Shown piece by piece: positions 33,584-42,292 of a stretch of DNA of 64,000 bases. Origin of the DNA: Enterococcus ureilyticus (lineage in GTDB: Bacteria; Bacillota; Bacilli; Lactobacillales; Enterococcaceae); contig NZ_MIKC01000012.1 of NCBI RefSeq assembly GCF_001730315.1, forward strand, positions 62,001 through 126,000, given 5' to 3'. How positions within the stretch are numbered: the first letter of the stretch is position 1; every line of letters starts with the position of its first letter. The notes beneath the pieces were generated by a model. It was not told the DNA's origin. It made no database searches and saw only the letters and a program-made list of their open reading frames with translations. Made by a program: the position numbers and the translations under genes.

Positions 33584-34492
33584 TTAATATTTGAATAGAC
33601 CAATAGGGTAATCTGTTCGATCAATCTCTGGAAAGTAATCATAGGTCAAAAATTTTATTTCTTTTTTTAAATTTTCTGCCTGAAGTCCATCGCCAATATT
33701 TTCTAAAAGTCGTATAAAATCATAAATATGCTCCATATATTGATGATTGCCAGTTAATAGATATTGCAGTAAATTATGTAAATATTGTAAATTCATACGA
33801 TAATTATAATTTGACCCTGTCACATCTTGCTTATTTGCAAAAAATATATATTTTTGTGCACCACTGTAGTCTTTTTCATAGATTCTAGCTGTTATCAAAT
33901 TTGTAATAGTTGTGTAAGCAAACTTTTTTGTACTATAATCTCTTTGATTTTCATCGGCAATAGGAATAGCTCGAGCAACGATAGCATCCTGTTGGCTAAA
34001 AGTAAAAAGACTGATCATATTACAGATGAGAACATAATCATAGTGCTGATAATAGTCTTTTTTTAACAAATATCTAGCAGCTTGCTGACTCTCTTGAGCT
34101 GAAATCGGCTCGATTTCGGGCCAAAACTGAGAAAAGTAAGATTTTATAACAATGTAATTTGAAAATTCTTTCAAATCTCTCTGTTTGTATTGAATCTTAT
34201 TATAGTAATGAATCAGTTCTTGTTTTTTTGCCTGATTATCTATGTGAGAAGCACAAAAATAGAAGAGTTCTTGAAAGTTTTTTTGTTCCTTATCCAAAGG
34301 GACTCGGGCAAAAAATTCTTCTGAAGAGAGTGATAACTTTTTTAAAGCTTCTGCAAGAGCGTCTATTTTGATAACCTGTTTGCCATGTTCGATTCGAGAA
34401 TAGGTTGAAGGGTCTAAATAGTTATCTAGCATTTCCTTTTGCGTGATATTCAAATTTTTTCTAAAAAAACGCAGTGATTCTCCTATATTCAA
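33584..34492 (-). CDS. Rgg/PrgX-like transcriptional regulator
   Basis: A 302-residue regulator with an N-terminal Xre helix-turn-helix (SLRFFRKNLNITQKEMLDNYLDPSTYSRIEHGK, about 6-38) and a long helical C-terminal region resembling the TPR-like peptide-binding domain of Rgg, PrgX and other RRNPP proteins. Length and layout match Rgg/GadR/MutR proteins of lactic acid bacteria. Translation starts at TTG 34492 with AAGGAG eight bases upstream. It is divergent from a 16-codon hydrophobic peptide gene about 215 bases away, the geometry of Rgg-pheromone and PrgX-PrgQ pairs. Target genes are unknown. Confidence 0.82.
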   Translation of the reverse strand: MNIGESLRFFRKNLNITQKEMLDNYLDPSTYSRIEHGKQVIKIDALAEALKKLSLSSEEFFARVPLDKEQKNFQELFYFCASHIDNQAKKQELIHYYNKIQYKQRDLKEFSNYIVIKSYFSQFWPEIEPISAQESQQAARYLLKKDYYQHYDYVLICNMISLFTFSQQDAIVARAIPIADENQRDYSTKKFAYTTITNLITARIYEKDYSGAQKYIFFANKQDVTGSNYNYRMNLQYLHNLLQYLLTGNHQYMEHIYDFIRLLENIGDGLQAENLKKEIKFLTYDYFPEIDRTDYPIGLFKY

Positions 34493-34706
34493 GTGTTACA
34501 CTCCTTTTATTTGCAAATATCGCAAAGAAGAAGAAGAATTTTTTTCTAAATTCTAATTATTTATATAAAAACATTCAAATTCTTGTTCTATATGCAATAA
34601 AAGCAAAAAGTTATTTATTTAATTCTAATAGTTTGTTACAATTTTCTTGTAGGAGATATTTATAGGAAAGTATCTTTTCTAATATTAGTTGAATGGAGGG
34701 GAAGAA

Positions 34707-34757
34707 ATGATTCTAGCAGTTGCTGTTGGGCTATTTGCAATAGTTGTAGCCCCATAA
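34707..34757 (+). CDS. 16-residue hydrophobic peptide (candidate pheromone or type I toxin)
   Basis: The frame reads MILAVAVGLFAIVVAP and stops. It has a strong ribosome site (GGAGGGG, six bases before the ATG) and upstream promoter-like boxes (TTGTTA 34633-34638, TATTTA 34657-34662). The peptide is wholly uncharged, like short hydrophobic pheromones of Rgg systems, enterococcal sex pheromones or Ibs-like toxins. It is divergent from an Rgg-like regulator. An inverted repeat starting eight bases after its stop looks like the terminator of an antisense RNA. Either function is inference. Confidence 0.5.
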   Translation: MILAVAVGLFAIVVAP

Positions 34758-34846
34758 AAAATAGATGCATCTTCTAACATATTTAAGCTTGGGGAAGTTT
34801 AGTGCTGTCAGAAGATGCATAAACAATATTTAAATTAAATATCATT
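34756..34846 (-). ncRNA. Candidate antisense RNA overlapping the peptide gene 3' end
   Basis: On the minus strand an extended -10 TGATATAAT (34861-34853) would start an RNA near 34846. Leftwards it meets an 11-base inverted repeat, AGAAGATGCAT (34810-34820) with ATGCATCTTCT (34765-34775), then CTA and six T, a good terminator ending near 34756. The RNA of about 90 nt would be complementary to the stop codon and 3' region of the peptide mRNA, as in type I toxin-antitoxin loci. No clear -35 was found. Confidence 0.42.
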
Positions 34847-35042
34847 TATGTAATTATATCACAAAAACGACAAATTGCTAGTTATTATTTACTATTTTAT
34901 CGATTTATTTTTTAGTGAAGAAACTTGTGAAAACAAAATAATGGAGTATTGACTGTTAGATAAGGTTTCTAATAGCAAGTAACGAGCGTATACTATAAGA
35001 AAATAGTGTCTATTTTTACAAGTCATTTATGAAACATAATAT
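34821..35042 (+). other. Gene-free AT-rich stretch
   Basis: No frame with a ribosome site was found. Isolated TTGACT (34949) and TATACT (34989) boxes are too far apart to make one promoter. A transcript from the peptide gene, or one starting here, would end at the terminator 35043-35084. Confidence 0.3.
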
Positions 35043-35084
35043 GTAGACCAGCTTGAAATTTCATTTGAGCTGGTCTACTTTTTT
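35043..35084 (+). terminator. Strong intrinsic terminator
   Basis: Eleven-base perfect stem GTAGACCAGCT / AGCTGGTCTAC with a 14-base loop and six T. No recognised gene directly precedes it, so it implies a rightward transcript from the peptide region or an unannotated small RNA. Confidence 0.9.
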
Positions 35085-35137
35085 CATTGAAGTACTCATA
35101 TCATTGTTGTATAGTCAGTTTACAGGAGGTTCATACA

Positions 35138-35722
35138 ATGAAACGAAAAAGATTAAAGTATCCTTTTTTTGTGATCATCGGTCCTAGTGGTTCTGGGAAA
35201 ACTAGTGTTGCAGAGGCAGTTTTTCCGGCAGAGTTTAAAGTGATCTCGCATACAACGCGCCCTATCCGAAAAGAAGAGAAAGATGGAATAGACTACTATT
35301 TTGAAACGAAAGAACAATTCAAAAAATTAGTCGATACCGATGCTCTAGCAGAGAATGATCAGTATCATGGTTATCAATATGGTGTAGGAATCGAAGAATT
35401 GATTCGAAAAACAACTAGTCACTTTGCCTATGATGTTTTGACAATAGACGGCTTTCAACAGATAGAAAGGCAATTTGGGAATAAAGTAATCCCCATTTTT
35501 TTTAAAGTTTCAAAGAAAAATATCTTAGCGAGATTACAAACTAGAGAAGACGATAATGAGACGGTAAAAGAACGCAGTGCATTGTATGATGTAGAAGCTC
35601 AGAATATAGAAAAGGTCATAACATATCCAAATCACTGTATAATCAATGCGGATCAACCTTTTGAGACAGTTATCGATGAACTGAAAAGTGTTATCATGGC
35701 ACGAAACCTGTTACTAGACTGA
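35138..35722 (+). CDS. Guanylate kinase-like protein
   Basis: A 194-residue protein with the P-loop GPSGSGKTS near 15-23 and the GMP-binding block SHTTRPIRKEEKDGIDYYF near 41-59, both typical of guanylate kinase (GMP + ATP to GDP + ADP). It lacks the usual VEGLDYYF and QGAKQVK-like blocks and diverges in the lid, so it may be a second, specialised nucleotide kinase beside the housekeeping gmk, which normally lies by rpoZ. AGGAGG supports ATG 35138 over an in-frame TTG at 35087. It is monocistronic, with terminators on both sides. Confidence 0.75.
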   Translation: MKRKRLKYPFFVIIGPSGSGKTSVAEAVFPAEFKVISHTTRPIRKEEKDGIDYYFETKEQFKKLVDTDALAENDQYHGYQYGVGIEELIRKTTSHFAYDVLTIDGFQQIERQFGNKVIPIFFKVSKKNILARLQTREDDNETVKERSALYDVEAQNIEKVITYPNHCIINADQPFETVIDELKSVIMARNLLLD

Positions 35723-35762
35723 GATGAACAAGGTCCTATTTTATTTGAAAAGTTATTTTAAA

Positions 35763-35808
35763 GTGTGAGGTGAAGCTGATTATTAGTTTTCACCTCACAT
35801 TCTTATTA
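35763..35808 (+). terminator. Intrinsic terminator
   Basis: TGTGAGGTGAA pairs with TTCACCTCACA, followed by the T-rich TTCTTATTAT. Confidence 0.8.
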
Positions 35809-35853
35809 TAGATTAAATTATACGGAAAATTAAGAATTTTCATACAATTACAA

Positions 35854-35872
35854 AAATGTCACTTGTATGACA
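35854..35872. promoter_or_regulatory. Candidate operator of the macAB-like operon
   Basis: TGTCA-CTTGTA-TGACA is an inverted repeat. On the minus strand the site reads TGTCATACAA then GTGACATTT, the same two blocks seen at 1315-1332 before the two-component system. CATACAA (35841) and TTGTATG (35863) form a further inverted pair. It lies about 60 bases before the operon's first gene. Confidence 0.4.
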
Positions 35873-35930
35873 GAAGCAAGAATGGTTAAATGAAAGAGTA
35901 GAATAATTGAAGGAGATGAGGAGAAGGATT

Positions 35931-37088
35931 ATGAAGAAAAGAACAATGATCATTGTAGGGGTAATTGCAGTTGTATGTATAGGGATCTTCGTTCTTCCAA
36001 GTCTGTTGGGAGGAAATAAGAAAGCTGGATCTGAAAAGAAAACAGTTTCCGAAGATTTAGGGATTGAATATTTCGACGTTCCAGATATTGAACAAGTGTA
36101 TATCAACGGTGTTATTCAACCTGAGCAAGCCGAAGCTTTTGCAAAAGATTCAAAAATGACAAGCACACCTGAAATCAAGGTTAAAAATGGTGATGTTGTC
36201 GAACCAGAAACAGAATTGTTCACATATGAAGACAAAGAAGTAACGAAAGAAATCGAAGCTCAGAACAATACGTTAAGTAAATTAGCGACTAAAAAACAAA
36301 ATATTTATAATAAATGGAATCGAGCAATCGATAATTTTAATAAAGCCAAAGAAGAAGAACGCAACACAACTGGTGCAGCAATTAATGAGCAACATCAAGC
36401 CGAAATTGATGGAGTAGATGAAGAAATCCTCTTTTCAAACGAAACGATTGCTGATTTAACAACAAAACAATTTATTTCAACAAAAGCAAAATTCAAAGGA
36501 CGTGTCTCGATCCCAGAGGTCAAAGATGAAAATGCTCCTGTTCTTCGTTTAACTTCAGATGGATTGTATGTTGCTGGGAAAGTAAATGAAAAGGATCTAA
36601 TGAAAATTGCAGTAGATCAAAAAGCAAATCTCTCTGTGGTTTCAAGTGGAACAACGGTAACTGGGAAAATTTCATATATCGATGACAATCCGCCAGAAGC
36701 CAAAGCTGATCAAGGGGAAAATACTAGCGGAGAAGGAACAATGTCGACTTATAATGTAAAATTAGCACTTGATAGTTTAGGGGGCATCAAAAATGGTTAT
36801 CATATGCAAGCAACAATCAATATAGGTGATAATAAACCAATCGAAGTACCTAAAAAAGCAATCCATGAGCAAGATGGTAAAAAATATGTATTAGTCAATG
36901 ATTTTGGTTCTGTGATCCGCAGAGATGTTCAAGTAGGTGAAGAAAAAGAAGGTAGTATGGTTATAAATTCTGGTTTAGAGTCAGCTGATCGAATCATTGT
37001 TTCTTCTAAGAAAGACGTTAAAGAAGGAGACTTGATCGAAGAAGATAATCAAGGATCAGGAGAAGCAGCGCCAGCAGCTAAAGAATAG
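35931..37088 (+). CDS. MacA-like membrane-fusion/adaptor protein
   Basis: A 385-residue protein anchored by one N-terminal hydrophobic helix (IIVGVIAVVCIGIFVLPSLLG). It carries a lipoyl/barrel-sandwich half motif (IKVKNGDVVEPETELFTYED), a coiled-coil hairpin (about 110-180, TLSKLATKKQNIYNKWNRAI...) and beta-barrel domains (GKVNEKDLMKIAVDQKANLSV). In Gram-positives such adaptors work outside the membrane with MacB-type ABC exporters, moving peptides or antibiotics. ATG 35931 follows a GAGGAGAAGG site; an upstream in-frame TTG at 35907 is less likely. It is the first gene of a three-gene operon. Confidence 0.88.
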   Translation: MKKRTMIIVGVIAVVCIGIFVLPSLLGGNKKAGSEKKTVSEDLGIEYFDVPDIEQVYINGVIQPEQAEAFAKDSKMTSTPEIKVKNGDVVEPETELFTYEDKEVTKEIEAQNNTLSKLATKKQNIYNKWNRAIDNFNKAKEEERNTTGAAINEQHQAEIDGVDEEILFSNETIADLTTKQFISTKAKFKGRVSIPEVKDENAPVLRLTSDGLYVAGKVNEKDLMKIAVDQKANLSVVSSGTTVTGKISYIDDNPPEAKADQGENTSGEGTMSTYNVKLALDSLGGIKNGYHMQATINIGDNKPIEVPKKAIHEQDGKKYVLVNDFGSVIRRDVQVGEEKEGSMVINSGLESADRIIVSSKKDVKEGDLIEEDNQGSGEAAPAAKE

Positions 37089-37099
37089 GAGGAGCATTC

Positions 37100-37810
37100 A
37101 TGATACAACAAGAACAAAGCCCGCAACCTCTCATTCAGATGCAAGCAATCAATAAATATTTTCCTGTCGGGAAAGAAAAGTTGCACGTTTTAAAATCATT
37201 AGATTTAACGATCAATGAAGGTGAATTCATCATGATCATGGGAAAATCTGGGAGTGGAAAAACGACACTGATGAATATCATCGGTTTTCTTGATCGCGTA
37301 TCTGACGGTAATTATCTTTTCAAAGGTGAAGATGTTTCCAAGCTTTCTGAGAATAAAAAGTCTGAGTTTAGAAATGAATATCTTGGTTTTATTTTCCAGC
37401 AGTTCTTTTTGATCAACTCATTGAATGTTAGTCAAAACGTACAGTTACCTTGTGTTTATGAGGGGAAGAAAAGCAATGATGAAAAACGAAAAATTGCTGA
37501 AAAGTATTTAGAGTTGGTTGGTTTAGGTGAAAAAACAAAAGCAAAAGTAAATGAATTATCTGGTGGACAACAACAGCGTGTGGCAATTGCTCGTTCTTTA
37601 GTCAATGATCCGCTATTGATCATGGCAGATGAACCAACTGGCGCATTAGATAGTGAAACGGGAATCGAAATTATGGAGTTACTGACGGAATTGAATCGTC
37701 AAGGTAAAACCATCGTCATGGTGACACATGATGCAGATATGAAAAAATATGCCACACGAGTGATCCATATGAAAGATGGCCGTTTTCTTGAAGAAGAGGT
37801 GATTCGATGA
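37100..37810 (+). CDS. MacB/LolD-type ABC ATPase
   Basis: ATPase of the exporter, 236 residues. It has the Walker A motif GKSGSGKTT near 49-57, the Q-loop in FIFQQFF, the signature [14 protein letters not shown] near 153-166, Walker [14 protein letters not shown] and the H-loop VTHD. It lies 11 bases after the adaptor gene and overlaps the permease gene by four bases. Confidence 0.93.
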   Translation: MIQQEQSPQPLIQMQAINKYFPVGKEKLHVLKSLDLTINEGEFIMIMGKSGSGKTTLMNIIGFLDRVSDGNYLFKGEDVSKLSENKKSEFRNEYLGFIFQQFFLINSLNVSQNVQLPCVYEGKKSNDEKRKIAEKYLELVGLGEKTKAKVNELSGGQQQRVAIARSLVNDPLLIMADEPTGALDSETGIEIMELLTELNRQGKTIVMVTHDADMKKYATRVIHMKDGRFLEEEVIR

Positions 37811-39039
37811 TTTCAAATCTACTGATCAGTACTTTATTGAGTTTGCGTGCACATAAATTACGAGTATTTCTGACAATGATCGGAATCATTATTGGGATTA
37901 CTTCGGTTGTGACTATTTCAACACTAGGTGAAGGAATGAAAAAGCAAGTAATGTCGGCAACTAGTGCTAATACGAATGTCGTTAAACTACATTATACAAT
38001 GCAGGATGAAAGTTCTACTGGTATGATGATTTATGAAGAACCAGACTATAGTTTTTCTAGAGTTGATCTAAAAAAAGTCAGAGATATTGACGGCGTTGAG
38101 ACAATCTATCCGCAGTATGGTGATGGCATGATGGGAGATAACCTAAATATACAATTGGACTATTTTGGTGCTAAGGCTAATATAATGGTCACATCCAATC
38201 GTGGTCAAAATAAAATCAAATACGGTCGTGATTTTGACGATCGAGATATTAATAAAGATGTGATTATCTTAAATCATGATGTTTTTGATACGAGTTTGAA
38301 AATGGATGATCCAGGTGAATTGATTGGAAAAGCTGTTTCGATCAATGACTATATGTACAAAGTCATTGGAATCTTAGAACCATTTGATTATGAAGCATTA
38401 GATAACACTGAAGCGATGGCGCTGGATTGGAATATCGTCTACAGCAGTTTTGTCTCAAGAGCTTCATATAATAAATTAGCGACATCAAAAGCGATCAGTG
38501 GTATCAATTTCAAATTAAAAGAAGGAGCAGATAAGCAAGCGATCATTTCGCAAGCTGTTTCTACTTTAAGTGAAAGCCACCCAGATGTTAAAGGGATCTT
38601 TAAAGAAAACGATCAGGAACAAAAAAATCAAAAACAAATGGAAGATGCAATTGGTGGTATTACTATGTTCTTAATGGCGGTCACAGCAATCTCATTGTTA
38701 GTTGGGGGAATTGGCGTGATGAATATCATGTATGTCTCTGTAACAGAACGAAAACGTGAGATTGGGATTCGCAGAGCAATCGGTGCAAAACCACGGATGA
38801 TTTTGATGCAGTTTTTATTAGAAGCAGCATTTATCACGTTGCTTGGTGGATTGTTCGGTGTTGGGTTAGGCTATCTGCTTTCTACAGCTGTCGGTAGTTT
38901 TGTAGATATTGTACCAGTCATGACACCTTCGATTTTTGCCATATCCACATTGGTATCTATTTTAACTGGTATCGTATTTGGGATCATTCCTGCTATCAGT
39001 GCTTCAAGAATGGATCCAATCAAAGCAATCTATAATTAA
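37807..39039 (+). CDS. MacB-like FtsX-family permease
   Basis: Membrane subunit of 410 residues with one N-terminal helix (AHKLRVFLTMIGIIIGITSVVTIS), a large extracytoplasmic MacB_PCD domain (about 45-270) and three C-terminal helices containing ERKREIGIRRAIGAKP, the coupling segment of MacB proteins. With the adaptor and ATPase it forms a MacAB-type mechanotransmission pump. The substrate is unknown; antimicrobial peptide export or resistance is usual for such operons. Confidence 0.93.
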   Translation: MISNLLISTLLSLRAHKLRVFLTMIGIIIGITSVVTISTLGEGMKKQVMSATSANTNVVKLHYTMQDESSTGMMIYEEPDYSFSRVDLKKVRDIDGVETIYPQYGDGMMGDNLNIQLDYFGAKANIMVTSNRGQNKIKYGRDFDDRDINKDVIILNHDVFDTSLKMDDPGELIGKAVSINDYMYKVIGILEPFDYEALDNTEAMALDWNIVYSSFVSRASYNKLATSKAISGINFKLKEGADKQAIISQAVSTLSESHPDVKGIFKENDQEQKNQKQMEDAIGGITMFLMAVTAISLLVGGIGVMNIMYVSVTERKREIGIRRAIGAKPRMILMQFLLEAAFITLLGGLFGVGLGYLLSTAVGSFVDIVPVMTPSIFAISTLVSILTGIVFGIIPAISASRMDPIKAIYN

Positions 39040-39064
39040 TAAAATGGTATGATAGAAAATAGAA

Positions 39065-39100
39065 AAAGATGTTTGAATGAGAGATTCAACATCTTTTTTT
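39065..39100 (+). terminator. Terminator of the macAB-like operon
   Basis: AAGATGTTTGAAT pairs with ATTCAACATCTT and is followed by a T run. The remaining 240 bases before the VOC gene show no further structure I can name. Confidence 0.85.
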
Positions 39101-39338
39101 TGGTATAATTATTATTCAAGAAATAATTATGTCATCGTTTCATTTTTATTTAATTATTGGTATAGATTGAATTAGAGTTGAAAAAATAGAGTGAAAAAGT
39201 CTATTGGTCTAGGAAGATTCATCTGTATTTTCTCGAAAATTTAGACAATTTGCCTTTTTTTGAAAAGAGTATTTGCTTGCTGAAATCACTAGAGATGTTT
39301 AAAATAAATAGTGGGAGACATTCGGAGGGGGAAGACGA

Positions 39339-40175
39339 ATGGAAAAGTTTAATCTATCAAAAGATGTATATGTGAAAACGGTTGCCTTGCGTGCGAAGGA
39401 TGTAGAGCGAATGGTCAACTTTTATAAAAATGTGTTGGGCTTTATTTTAAAGCTGGAAGAAAATAATTTATCAATATTTGGTTCACAAGAAAAAGATAGT
39501 CGATTGCTAATATTAGAGGAAACAGATTGTGAACAAGAACGACTAGAATCATTTGAAAAAAAAGTCTGTTTGTCATTACTGATTCCGACAGAAGAAGAGT
39601 TTAGCAGTATTTTAAGAAGAATCACAGCACATAAATATCCAATCAATTACTCTAAGCAAGTAGGAAATCGACAAAGTATCTTTTTGGAAGACCCAGAGGG
39701 AAATGAATTAGAAGTGAACTGTCAAAGGATACTCGCGCAACAAGATGAAAACATAGAAACAGTTGATATTGAAGCCTTGGTCCAACAAAGTAATGTCCTC
39801 TATTCAAGCCTTTCAGCAGGTGTTCGATTTGATCGGATCAAACTACGAGTGGAAAATAGATCAGAACATCATTCTTTTTATCAAAATATTTTAGGAATGA
39901 CCTCAGAAGATAGAGTAAAGGAAAAATTATCGATAAATGACGGTGACTTTTCTGTGTATTTGACTGATATGATAAAGACAAAAGCTCAAAAAACTACTGA
40001 TAATGAAGGATTAGGTGTAGATTTTTTTGTGCTAACAGTGGAACATGAAGCAGAAATGAAACAATTAAAAAATCACTTAGAGGAACAAAAGCAAGAGTTT
40101 TTTGTTGATAAAAAATTAACGATTTTAACAATTTACGACCCTAGTGATATTGAATGGTGGTTTGTAAGAAATTAA
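39339..40175 (+). CDS. Two-domain VOC (glyoxalase/dioxygenase superfamily) protein
   Basis: A 278-residue protein made of two vicinal-oxygen-chelate modules (about 10-125 and 160-275), like CatE/YwbC-type ring-cleavage dioxygenase homologues. The first holds VALRAKDVERMVNFYKNVLGF and FLEDPEGNELEV; the second holds IKLRVENRSEHHSFYQNILGM and IYDPSDIEWWF. The second repeat keeps few of the usual His/Glu metal ligands. The substrate cannot be inferred. GGAGGGGGAAG precedes the ATG. A serine hydrolase follows after 17 bases. Confidence 0.75.
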   Translation: MEKFNLSKDVYVKTVALRAKDVERMVNFYKNVLGFILKLEENNLSIFGSQEKDSRLLILEETDCEQERLESFEKKVCLSLLIPTEEEFSSILRRITAHKYPINYSKQVGNRQSIFLEDPEGNELEVNCQRILAQQDENIETVDIEALVQQSNVLYSSLSAGVRFDRIKLRVENRSEHHSFYQNILGMTSEDRVKEKLSINDGDFSVYLTDMIKTKAQKTTDNEGLGVDFFVLTVEHEAEMKQLKNHLEEQKQEFFVDKKLTILTIYDPSDIEWWFVRN

Positions 40176-40192
40176 AACAATGAGGAAATCGA

Positions 40193-41233
40193 ATGATGTA
40201 TAAAAAAACGAAGCAAAAAATCAAAGAATTGATGAATGAGGGAATATTCTCAGGCGTCAGCTTTTCTTTTATAAGTGAAGACAAATCTGAGGATCATACT
40301 TGGGGAAACGCTCAAATACTACCTACAGTCGAACCGCTAGAGCGACCGCTGCTTTTTGATGTAGCTTCTTTAACGAAGGTCATCTGTACTACAACAGTCG
40401 TACTACAATTAATAGAAACTGGCGTGCTGAAGATGGATGTACCAGTGCACAAGTATTACCCCGCAATTGCTGATCAACGACTAACGATTCGTCATCTTTT
40501 AACCCATACCTCTGATATTCAAAGCTATATTGAAAATCGTGATAGCTTGACGAAAGAAGCGTTGCGTCTTGCTTATTTACAGGTTAGATCGGGGGAGAAT
40601 TTAGGTGAAAAAGTTGCTTACACAGATACTGGAACTATTTTACTTGGATTCATGTTGGAAGAGTTATTTGACAACGTGCTGATCGAGATTTTTAAAGAGC
40701 GCGTTTTAGAACCACTAGATATGACAGCCAGTGTCTTTTTACCTAGTAACTCTTCACAGATCGTGCCAACTGAAAATCATCCAACAAGAGGCGTGATTCG
40801 TGGTCAAACACATGATCCAAAAGCCTTTGTTTTAGCTGAACATGCGGGGAATGCAGGCTTATTTACTAACTTGACAGATCTTAAAAAATTTACAGAAATG
40901 TATTTGAATGATGGAAAGTATATGGAGAATAGATTATTGGAAAAAACGACAATCGAATTGTTGCTTACAGATCAAACACCAAATAAAAGGGGACAACGTT
41001 CCATTGGGTGGGACTTGAAAAAAGATGCGACAGGACATCCTTTATTATTTCATACAGGTTATACTGGTACTTTTTTATTGATCGATCCGATTCAAAAAAA
41101 CGCTTTCATCTTTCTTTCCAATCGGATTCATCCAGTTGATAATAGAGCACAATATATTGAAAAAAGAGATGAACTAATTCAACTTTACTTATATGAAAAA
41201 AGAACAAACAAAGATGAATCGCTTTCTTTTTAG
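40193..41233 (+). CDS. Beta-lactamase-family serine hydrolase
   Basis: A 346-residue protein of the class C beta-lactamase/esterase fold. The nucleophile motif is S59-L-T-K62, the second motif is YTDTG near 145 and the third is HTGYTG near 290. It has no signal peptide, so it acts inside the cell, as an esterase or D-amino-acid peptidase rather than a secreted beta-lactamase. It is probably co-transcribed with the VOC protein. Confidence 0.82.
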   Translation: MMYKKTKQKIKELMNEGIFSGVSFSFISEDKSEDHTWGNAQILPTVEPLERPLLFDVASLTKVICTTTVVLQLIETGVLKMDVPVHKYYPAIADQRLTIRHLLTHTSDIQSYIENRDSLTKEALRLAYLQVRSGENLGEKVAYTDTGTILLGFMLEELFDNVLIEIFKERVLEPLDMTASVFLPSNSSQIVPTENHPTRGVIRGQTHDPKAFVLAEHAGNAGLFTNLTDLKKFTEMYLNDGKYMENRLLEKTTIELLLTDQTPNKRGQRSIGWDLKKDATGHPLLFHTGYTGTFLLIDPIQKNAFIFLSNRIHPVDNRAQYIEKRDELIQLYLYEKRTNKDESLSF

Positions 41234-41275
41234 TGGTATAATTGACGAGTATAAATAGAAGGGAGTTTCTAAACT

Positions 41276-42250
41276 ATGCAGCAACCTTTATTTCTAAAAC
41301 CAGTATTTCAAGAAAAAATTTGGGGTGGTAATCGATTACATACCGTATTCGGTTTTGATTTACCAAGCAATAAAATAGGTGAAGACTGGGCGATCAGTGC
41401 TCATCCACATGGAGTTAGCACAGTAGAAAATGGTGAATTTTCTGGTCAAAAGCTAGATGAACTTTGGGCAAACCATCGTGAGTTATTTGGCGGTGCTAAG
41501 GGGGATGTCTTTCCTTTATTAACGAAAATCTTGGATGCAGAGGATGATTTATCTGTCCAAGTTCATCCAGATGATACGTATGGCTTAGCTCATGAAGGTG
41601 AGCTTGGAAAAACGGAGTGTTGGTACATTATTGACGCCGAGCCAGGTTCAACAATTATTTATGGGCACAATGCTAACACTCGTGAAGAACTTGAAACAAT
41701 GATCAAGGAAGAACGTTGGGATGACTTATTGAAAAAAGTGCCTGTTAAAAAAGGCGATTTTTTCTATGTACCAAGTGGTACAATCCACGCAATCGGTAAA
41801 GGAATCATGATTTTAGAAACGCAACAAAGTAGTGATACGACTTATCGCGTTTATGACTATGATAGAAAAGATGATCAAGGTCAGGCAAGAGAACTGCACA
41901 TCCAACAATCCGTAGACGTAACAACTGTTCCCGCAAAAGCGGCTGAACTATCAATCCAACAACAAAATCAAGGTCAATCAAGTATTATTACGTATTTGAA
42001 AACACCATTTTTCAATGTATATGAATGGCAAGTTAAAGGACTACTGAAGCTAAAGAAAAATGCGCCGTATACCTTAGCCACAGTAATCGATGGTGTTGGC
42101 AGTTTGATTATTGAAGAGATAGATTCACTCAAAGAAGAACGCTACGAATTAAGTAAAGGAACAAGCTTTATTTTACCAACTGATATCGCTAAATGGCGAT
42201 TCGAAGGTGAGTTGACGATCATCGCCTCAGAACCAGGAGTAGATGCCTAA
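41276..42250 (+). CDS. manA: Mannose-6-phosphate isomerase, class I
   Basis: Zn-dependent cupin enzyme interconverting mannose 6-phosphate and fructose 6-phosphate. The 324-residue protein is the short Firmicute form. It shows LFLKPVFQEKIWGG at the N-terminus, the metal site in SVQVHPDDTYG and GKTECWYII near 95-120, and YVPSGTIHAIGKGIMILETQQSSDTTYRVYDY near 165-200. GGGAG precedes the ATG. It ends at a bidirectional terminator shared with gatD. Confidence 0.95.
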   Translation: MQQPLFLKPVFQEKIWGGNRLHTVFGFDLPSNKIGEDWAISAHPHGVSTVENGEFSGQKLDELWANHRELFGGAKGDVFPLLTKILDAEDDLSVQVHPDDTYGLAHEGELGKTECWYIIDAEPGSTIIYGHNANTREELETMIKEERWDDLLKKVPVKKGDFFYVPSGTIHAIGKGIMILETQQSSDTTYRVYDYDRKDDQGQARELHIQQSVDVTTVPAKAAELSIQQQNQGQSSIITYLKTPFFNVYEWQVKGLLKLKKNAPYTLATVIDGVGSLIIEEIDSLKEERYELSKGTSFILPTDIAKWRFEGELTIIASEPGVDA

Positions 42251-42257
42251 AATAAAC

Positions 42258-42290
42258 AAAAAGTGTTAGGGAAAATTCCTAACACTTTTT
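42258..42290. terminator. Bidirectional terminator between manA and gatD
   Basis: Thirteen-base perfect stem AAAAAGTGTTAGG / CCTAACACTTTTT with a seven-base loop; A and T runs serve both strands. Confidence 0.93.
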
Positions 42291-42292
42291 GC

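Noticed and set aside
34949-34994. TTGACT and TATACT as a promoter in the gap after the peptide gene
   Set aside because: The boxes are about 34 bases apart, far from the 16-18 needed.
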